From Paracoccaceae bacterium (lineage in GTDB: Bacteria > Pseudomonadota > Alphaproteobacteria > Rhodobacterales > Rhodobacteraceae): a DNA stretch of 5,655 bases. This document shows, in pieces, positions 1 through 3,261 of the stretch (positions are counted from its first letter, which is position 1; each line of letters opens with the position of its first letter). The notes beneath the pieces were generated by a model. The model worked only from the letters and a program-made list of their open reading frames with translations. It was not told the DNA's origin and ran no database searches. Position numbers and translations under genes: made by a program. The stretch spans positions 1-5,655 of the forward strand of contig JALXER010000204.1 of NCBI GenBank assembly GCA_027069385.1, given 5' to 3'.

Positions 1-33
1 CCATTGAGATGAAGCGAGGATCGCGCCCTTCGG

Positions 34-130
34 GTTTGGCAGATTTTCGCCCTGACTGCGTTGCAAGACCTTGAAATAGAACCACTATTCCTGCGGCCTT
101 GCGCCTGGTCAGAACGAAAATCTGACAAAC
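34..130 (-). other. 97-nt long imperfect hairpin, possible structured RNA or repeat element
   Basis: On the minus strand the sequence folds end to end. GTTTG pairs with CAAAC; after a single T/C mismatch, a 17-bp stem forms between CAGATTTTCGTTCTGAC and GTCAGGGCGAAAATCTG. Inside that, GCG pairs with CGC, then CAAGGCC with GGTCTTG, then GGAATAG with CTATTTC, closing on a TGGTT loop. This gives 39 pairs, of which four are G:U on the minus strand; on the plus strand the same four positions are C/A mismatches. That asymmetry argues that the functional transcript, if any, is from the minus strand, in the same direction as the methyltransferase. No promoter or T-run is visible around it. I have the impression that similar text recurs in Rhodobacterales intergenic regions, but I cannot verify this. 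It could be a small RNA, a 3' UTR structure or a REP/MITE-like repeat. Confidence 0.6.
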
Positions 131-137
131 TGGCGGC

Positions 138-172
138 GCGGGGTTTATAGGTCTACGCCCTATAGCCCCCGC
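138..172 (-). other. 35-nt two-part hairpin
   Basis: On the minus strand GCGGGG pairs with CCCCGC, a 2x2 internal loop (GC opposite AA) follows, and TATAGG pairs with CCTATA around a 7-nt loop. It lies 7 nt from the 97-nt hairpin, so the two may be parts of one element. There is no T-run after it, so it is not a convincing intrinsic terminator. Confidence 0.5.
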
Positions 173-186
173 TCGGCCAAGGCACA

Positions 187-245
187 TTTTTCAGCAAGCT
201 GAAAAACGGCTGCCGGCGGCGGTGGCCTCGCCTGCGGCTCGGCGG
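187..245 (-). repeat. Palindrome-tipped intergenic repeat, copy A
   Basis: Copy A of a repeat whose copy D lies at 5592-5648 in the opposite orientation. Over 190-245 it matches D at 53 of 57 aligned positions (three substitutions, one single-base gap). Read on the minus strand it begins with a GC-rich leader (GCCGAGCCGCAGGCGAGGCC) and ends in a perfect palindrome, TTTTTCAG-CTTG-CTGAAAAA. It starts about 50 nt after the methyltransferase stop and runs in the same direction as that gene. Copies B and C share the plan but differ in spacer and stem. Possible roles are a 3'-end structure, a transcription terminator or a REP-like repeat. Confidence 0.75.
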
Positions 246-294
246 GCGGATGGCAGGGTCGGGTTTGTAGACGGGCTTGGGCCGGTTTACGCCT

Positions 295-1116
295 TTAATC
301 GCGACGTGGCGGGTTAAAACCTGCCCTACCAGCAGTGGCGCAGCGGGCGTGGTGCGTGCGCATCGCCCCTTTGCGTCCCGCAGGTTTGGGGCGCACCTTG
401 CCTTGCAATATCCCCACGGGGGCTTTTACCGCCTCTCGCAGCCCGCCTCTGGGTAGCGCGTACACCTGTTTGGTGGCTTCGAGCAGGATCGCCCCCGCCA
501 CCAGCCGTCCGCCCATGCGCGGGCCCCACTTTTCCCAGAACGGCGTGGATTTGAGCCAGAAGCGCCGTTGGCTGGGCGGGGTATAGAGCGCCATGCGGTG
601 GCGTTCGGGCTGGAATCGGTGGCGTTTGAGCGCGGTTTCCAACTGCCCGATCGAATAGGGGTGGCCGTAGCCGAACGGGGTGATGTCGCGGCGCGCCCAG
701 ATACCGGCGCGGTTGGGCACGATAAACACCACCCGCCCGCCCGGGGCCAGCACACGCCAGACCTCGGCCAGCAATGCATCGGGGGAATCGCAGGTTTCCA
801 GCCCGTGCAGCAGCACCAACCGGTCGAGCTGGCCAGCCTCCAGCGGCCACAGGGTTTCCTCTACCAGTGCGGTCAGGTTGGGCTGACCGGCGGGCCAGCG
901 GATAACCCCCTGCTGGCCGGGCATCAGCCCGATCACCCGGCTGGCGGGCTTGATAAACGGGCGCAGCACCGGCACCGCAAAGCCGTAGCCGCCAACCGAC
1001 ATGCCGCGCACATCGGGCCACAGTTCCCCCATGCCGGCCTGCAGGGCGCGCTGGGTCGAGCGCCCCAGTTTGGTGCGATAGTAAAACGTCTTTAGGTCAA
1101 CCACGTCTAAATGCAT
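295..1116 (-). CDS. Class I SAM-dependent methyltransferase family protein
   Basis: A 273-residue protein resembling a class I SAM-dependent methyltransferase family that I recognise from Rhodobacterales; its substrate is unknown to me. The opening MHLDVVDLKTFYYRTKLG matches the usual start of that family. The glycine-rich SAM loop is degenerate (VGGYGF, residues 41-46) and lacks the usual Asp before the glycines. Later motifs are clear: LVLLHGLET (100-108), the LAPGGR turn (123-128) and the VPNRAG strand (133-138). No signal peptide or membrane segment is seen, so it is probably cytoplasmic. The ATG at 1116 is preceded by AAAGGGA at a short distance. The gene is divergent from gloB, with 55 nt between start codons. 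Residues 246-273 form an Arg/Ala-rich tail that does not look like the rest of the fold; it passes through a palindrome (308-325), so the original stop may have been lost. The family call is firm, the function is open. Confidence 0.88.
   Translation of the reverse strand: MHLDVVDLKTFYYRTKLGRSTQRALQAGMGELWPDVRGMSVGGYGFAVPVLRPFIKPASRVIGLMPGQQGVIRWPAGQPNLTALVEETLWPLEAGQLDRLVLLHGLETCDSPDALLAEVWRVLAPGGRVVFIVPNRAGIWARRDITPFGYGHPYSIGQLETALKRHRFQPERHRMALYTPPSQRRFWLKSTPFWEKWGPRMGGRLVAGAILLEATKQVYALPRGGLREAVKAPVGILQGKVRPKPAGRKGAMRTHHARCATAGRAGFNPPRRD
308..325. repeat. Short palindrome inside the end of the methyltransferase gene
   Basis: GGCGGGTT and AACCTGCC flank a two-base AA centre, with one G/T wobble on the plus strand. 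The palindrome encodes residues 264-270 (RAGFNPP) of the methyltransferase tail. Its shape, 8-nt arms around a 2-nt centre, resembles the intergenic palindromes elsewhere in the window. It may be an intergenic repeat that has become part of the reading frame. Confidence 0.5.
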
Positions 1117-1171
1117 TGCATCCCTTTGCGACTTGGGCCAGAGTTTACCTCAACCAGCTTTCGGAGGCTCC
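1117..1171. promoter_or_regulatory. Divergent intergenic gap between methyltransferase and gloB
   Basis: Only 55 nt separate the two start codons, so the promoters for both directions must lie here or inside the opposite gene. I see no convincing -35/-10 pair on either strand. The recognisable elements are the ribosome binding sites: GGAGG at 1163-1167 for gloB, and AAAGGGA on the minus strand just before the methyltransferase start. Confidence 0.4.
1163..1167 (+). promoter_or_regulatory. gloB ribosome binding site
   Basis: GGAGG with a 4-nt gap before the ATG at 1172. It fixes the gloB start at this ATG rather than at the in-frame TTG at 1133, which would add 13 residues that do not belong to the family. 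Confidence 0.8.
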
Positions 1172-1882
1172 ATGACCACGCAAATCATAACCGTCCCCTG
1201 CCTTGCCGACAACTATGCGTTTTTGCTGCATGACAACGGGGTGACTGCCCTGATAGATGCGCCCGAAGCCGCGCCGATACAAGCGGCGCTCGAATCGCGG
1301 GGCTGGGGGCTGGATATGGTGCTGCTGACCCATCACCACTGGGACCATGTCGAAGGCTTGCCCGAACTGGCGGCGCGGTATCGGCCCAGGGTGGTGGGCG
1401 CGGCGGCGGATGCGCACCGGTTGCCGGCGCTGGATCTGGCATTGAACGAAGGGGACAGCGTGGTTGTCGGTGCGGCAAGCGGGCGGGTGATCGATGTATC
1501 GGGGCACACCATCAACCACATTGCCTATGCCTTTCCCGGCGCGGTCTTTACCGGCGACAGCCTGATGGCGCTTGGCTGCGGGCGGGTATTCGAGGGCGAC
1601 ATGGCTATGATGTATGCCAGCTTGCAAAAGCTGGCGACGCTGCCCGATGACACGATGGTCTATTCAGGGCATGAATACACGCTGGCCAACGGCAAGTTCG
1701 CGTTAAGCATCGAAGACACCCCTGCCCTGCGCGACCGCATGGAACAGGTGGTCGCGGCGCGACAGGCCGGTCAGGCCACCGTGCCCAGCCCCCTGACACT
1801 GGAGCGCGCCACCAACCCGTTTCTGCGTGCGAAAGACGCCGCCGAATTCGCTCGAATCCGAACCCTGAAGGATAATTTCTGA
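1172..1882 (+). CDS. gloB: Hydroxyacylglutathione hydrolase (glyoxalase II)
   Basis: A 236-residue metallo-beta-lactamase-fold hydrolase. It cleaves S-D-lactoylglutathione to D-lactate and glutathione, the second step of methylglyoxal detoxification, in the cytoplasm. The start MTTQIITVPCLADNYAFLL is typical. The binuclear metal ligands are all visible: THHHWDH at 53-59 (H54, H56, D58, H59), SGHT with H112, TGD with D129, and SGHEYTLAN with H167. The C-terminal NPFLRA and final RTLKDNF match the glutathione-binding end of the family. It is slightly shorter than the usual 250-260 residues but appears complete. The stop overlaps the next gene's start by one base (TGATG), so the two are probably co-transcribed and translationally coupled. 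gloA is not in the window. Confidence 0.96.
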   Translation: MTTQIITVPCLADNYAFLLHDNGVTALIDAPEAAPIQAALESRGWGLDMVLLTHHHWDHVEGLPELAARYRPRVVGAAADAHRLPALDLALNEGDSVVVGAASGRVIDVSGHTINHIAYAFPGAVFTGDSLMALGCGRVFEGDMAMMYASLQKLATLPDDTMVYSGHEYTLANGKFALSIEDTPALRDRMEQVVAARQAGQATVPSPLTLERATNPFLRAKDAAEFARIRTLKDNF

Positions 1883-2691
1883 TGCCCAATACCGGCCCCA
1901 TCCAAACCCGCGCACGCATCCTTAGCTGGAATGTCTGGTGGCAATTCGGCCCGTGGCAAGAGCGCGCGCCCGCCATTCTGGCAACGCTGCGCCATGAAGA
2001 CCCCGACATCATCGCCCTGCAAGAGGTCTGGGGCGATGGCGCCGTCAGCTTTGCCCGCCAGTTGGCGGATGATCTGGGGTACTATGCCGCGTTCGACAAA
2101 TGCAGCGACATGAACGGGGTCGGGTTTGGCAATGCCATCCTGTCGCGCTGGCCTATCCTGAAAACCGATTCGGTGGAACTGTATGGCCGCGAGGAAACAC
2201 TAGAGGCGCGGCGGGCAATGTTTACGCTGGTTGACGGGCCGCGCGGCACGTTGCCGGTGTTCTGCACCCACCTGAACTGGCGCTTCGAGCATAGCCACAT
2301 CCGTCAACGACAGGTTACCGATCTGGCGCGCTTCGTTGCCGACCACCCCAAACAACGGGTGCCTCCGGTGCTGTGCGGGGATTTCAACGCCGAACCGGAT
2401 TCGCACGAAATGCGTATGCTGACCGGGCTGGAAACCTGCCCCGTCGAAGATCAGGTGTTCTTTGACGCGTGGCGCGCTGCCGGGAATGGCCCGGGGTTTT
2501 CATGGTCAAACGCAAACCCGTTTGCCGCCGAAGAAATGGAACCCGACCGGCGGATCGACTATATCCTGACCGGCCACCCCAAAGCCCGCGGTAGAGGCCA
2601 TGTGACCGCCTGTCGCCTTGCCGGAGACAAACCGGTCAAAGGCATATGGCCCAGCGATCACCTGGCCGTGCTGGCCGAAATACGGTACTAG
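1882..2691 (+). CDS. Endonuclease/exonuclease/phosphatase (EEP) family protein
   Basis: A 269-residue protein of the DNase I-like EEP fold, which includes metal-dependent nucleases and phosphodiesterases acting on nucleic acids, lipids or small phosphate esters. The catalytic set is complete: SWN with N17, LQEVW with E48, CTHLNW with H130, GDFNAEPDS with D167 and N169, RRIDYIL with D226, and WPSDHLAV with D259 and H260. An active metal-dependent phosphodiesterase is therefore expected, but the sequence does not say on which substrate. There is no signal peptide or membrane segment, so it is probably cytoplasmic. The ATG overlaps the gloB stop by one base, with AAGGA at 1868-1872 upstream, indicating an operon with coupled translation. 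It lacks extra domains that would separate an exonuclease III-like enzyme from a sphingomyelinase-like one. Confidence 0.9.
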   Translation: MPNTGPIQTRARILSWNVWWQFGPWQERAPAILATLRHEDPDIIALQEVWGDGAVSFARQLADDLGYYAAFDKCSDMNGVGFGNAILSRWPILKTDSVELYGREETLEARRAMFTLVDGPRGTLPVFCTHLNWRFEHSHIRQRQVTDLARFVADHPKQRVPPVLCGDFNAEPDSHEMRMLTGLETCPVEDQVFFDAWRAAGNGPGFSWSNANPFAAEEMEPDRRIDYILTGHPKARGRGHVTACRLAGDKPVKGIWPSDHLAVLAEIRY

Positions 2692-2761
2692 GGCCAGGCC
2701 CGTACCCTCTCTGGCCCCTCTGCGCCCTCGGGGAGCCTGAAGCCCCCCCTCTGCCACAGAG

Positions 2762-2779
2762 CCTTCCCGAGCGGGAAGG
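2762..2779. repeat. Perfect 18-bp palindrome
   Basis: CCTTCCCG and CGGGAAGG flank a 2-nt AG centre, a perfect match. It ends 2 nt before the palindrome of copy B, giving two hairpins in tandem. There is no following T-run. Confidence 0.6.
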
Positions 2780-2781
2780 TC

Positions 2782-2836
2782 GCCTTTGAAGCAAGCTTCA
2801 AAGGCAGTTGCGACACCATGGCCTCACTGCGTTCGG
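2782..2836 (-). repeat. Palindrome-tipped intergenic repeat, copy B
   Basis: On the minus strand it starts with the conserved leader CCGAACGCAGTGAGGCC (from 2836) and ends in a perfect 10-bp stem, GCCTTTGAAG-CTTG-CTTCAAAGGC (2805-2782). The 30-nt block 2807-2836 matches the inverted copy C (2984-3013) at 29 of 30 positions. B points toward the 3' end of the EEP gene, antisense to it. The leader-then-hairpin plan matches copies A and D. Confidence 0.75.
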
Positions 2837-2894
2837 TTTTGGAGCTACCCGACGGGCAGCACTCGGATCTGCGGACGTTGCGCCGTATAAGGGT

Positions 2895-2913
2895 TTTTGC
2901 CATTCTGGCAAAA
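2895..2913. repeat. Hairpin between copies B and C
   Basis: TTTTGCCA and TGGCAAAA form a perfect 8-bp stem around a 3-nt TTC loop. It lies inside the segment bounded by the inverted copies B and C. Confidence 0.55.
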
Positions 2914-2942
2914 GGGGTTTCACTTTGCACCATCGGGGGGTA

Positions 2943-2958
2943 CGCGCATTCATGCGCG
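2943..2958. repeat. Perfect 16-bp palindrome between copies B and C
   Basis: CGCGCAT and ATGCGCG flank a 2-nt TC centre (or a 6-bp stem with a TTCA loop). One base separates it from the terminator-like hairpin at 2960-2977. Confidence 0.55.
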
Positions 2959-2959
2959 A

Positions 2960-2980
2960 GGGGGGCTGTGGCCCCCCTTT
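2960..2980 (+). terminator. Terminator-like GC hairpin with short T tail
   Basis: GGGGGGC and GCCCCCC form a 7-bp stem around TGTG, followed directly by TTT and then C. The stem is strong but the T-run is short, so intrinsic termination on the plus strand is plausible rather than certain. It lies about 270 nt after the EEP stop and could stop the gloB-EEP transcript before clpA. Alternatively it is simply another hairpin of the repeat cluster. Confidence 0.35.
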
Positions 2981-2983
2981 CCG

Positions 2984-3039
2984 CCGAACGAAGTGAGGCC
3001 ATGGTGTCGCAACGCGTTTTGAAACTTGTTTCAAAACGC
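2984..3039 (+). repeat. Palindrome-tipped intergenic repeat, copy C
   Basis: The plus-strand leader CCGAACGAAGTGAGGCCATG begins the 30-nt block that is shared, inverted, with copy B. It ends in a perfect 11-bp stem, GCGTTTTGAAA-CTTG-TTTCAAAACGC (3014-3039). The stem sequence differs from copy B while pairing is kept throughout. C points toward clpA. Confidence 0.75.
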
Positions 3040-3170
3040 ACCCCCTCGCGGGACGTTGGTATATCTCGGGTGGCTTATCCGCTGGACCAGCCTTTCCCCG
3101 CCCCAATCACGTCCAAACCGGTTGCGATTCAGACCTTTCACCATTTTATTAGCACATTTGATGTCGATTT

Positions 3171-3200
3171 CCCTTGAAGCTGCGCGAATAAACACGAAAT
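3171..3200 (+). promoter_or_regulatory. Candidate clpA promoter with RpoH-like -35
   Basis: CCCTTGAA at 3171-3178 matches the extended -35 of heat-shock sigma-32 (RpoH) promoters. Fourteen bases later CACGAAAT (3193-3200) is a poor match to the expected CCCCATNT -10. The position, about 60-90 nt before the clpA start, is reasonable. A housekeeping promoter elsewhere in the leader cannot be excluded; I found no better pair. Confidence 0.25.
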
Positions 3201-3209
3201 TAAAGGAAA

Positions 3210-3249
3210 GCCGGTATTTTACCGGCAACCAGTTATCCTCGGGTCGAGG
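3210..3249 (+). promoter_or_regulatory. Two small hairpins in the clpA 5' leader
   Basis: GCCGGTA and TACCGGC (3210-3226) form a perfect 7-bp stem with a TTT loop. CCTCG and CGAGG (3237-3249) form a second, 5-bp stem with a GGT loop that ends immediately before the Shine-Dalgarno. The ribosome binding site itself is left unpaired. The first hairpin is not followed by a T-run. They may stabilise the mRNA or tune translation. Confidence 0.4.
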
Positions 3250-3256
3250 AAGGAGG
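3250..3256 (+). promoter_or_regulatory. clpA ribosome binding site
   Basis: AAGGAGG, a near-perfect Shine-Dalgarno, with a 5-nt gap to the ATG at 3262. It confirms the clpA start and predicts strong translation. Confidence 0.85.
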
Positions 3257-3261
3257 GCAGC

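Larger units (their letters stand above)
1..294. other. Gene-free 3' flank of the methyltransferase, rich in secondary structure
   Basis: I find no credible gene here in any frame. Read on the minus strand, away from the methyltransferase stop, the stretch holds in order a palindrome-tipped repeat (245-187), a 35-nt hairpin (172-138) and a 97-nt long hairpin (130-34). Bases 246-294 show nothing I can name. Bases 1-33 are also featureless apart from GC-rich text, and the window edge cuts off whatever lies beyond. The dense structure just after a stop codon suggests a structured 3' untranslated region or a set of intergenic repeat elements. Confidence 0.7.
2692..3261. other. 570-nt gene-free stretch: palindrome cluster, then clpA leader
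   Basis: No convincing gene lies here on either strand. Small open frames on both strands translate the repeat itself: ERSEAMVSQ appears on the plus strand through copy C and on the minus strand through copy B. From about 2730 to 3039 the DNA is a near-continuous run of hairpins. A GC-rich hairpin at 2730-2748 (GGGGAGC against GCCCCC, one bulge) may close the gloB-EEP transcript but has no T-run. From 3040 the sequence becomes less structured and forms the clpA leader. Confidence 0.7.

Noticed and set aside
34..130. tRNA or other classical RNA gene
   Set aside because: The fold is a single long hairpin without a cloverleaf, anticodon arm or T-loop consensus.
568..1095. 175-codon plus-strand open frame opposite the methyltransferase
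   Set aside because: It is antisense to a recognisable protein family, has no domain of its own and is explained by GC-rich codon bias.
1133..1171. Upstream TTG start for gloB adding 13 residues
   Set aside because: The ATG at 1172 has GGAGG 4 nt upstream and gives the family-typical N-terminus and metal-ligand numbering; the extra residues look non-homologous.
2762..3039. CRISPR array
   Set aside because: The palindromes differ in sequence and spacing and are inverted, not direct, repeats; there are no regular spacers or cas genes.
2688..3041. 117-codon minus-strand open frame overlapping the EEP stop
   Set aside because: It shares the repeat-derived ERSEAMVSQ segment with the plus-strand frame and shows no family resemblance.
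2818..3177. 119-codon plus-strand open frame in the EEP-clpA gap
   Set aside because: It runs through both inverted repeat copies and the intervening hairpins, has no ribosome binding site and translates the repeat itself.
3210..3226. Intrinsic terminator or attenuator upstream of clpA
   Set aside because: The hairpin is perfect but is followed by AACCAG, with no T-run, and no leader peptide is visible.
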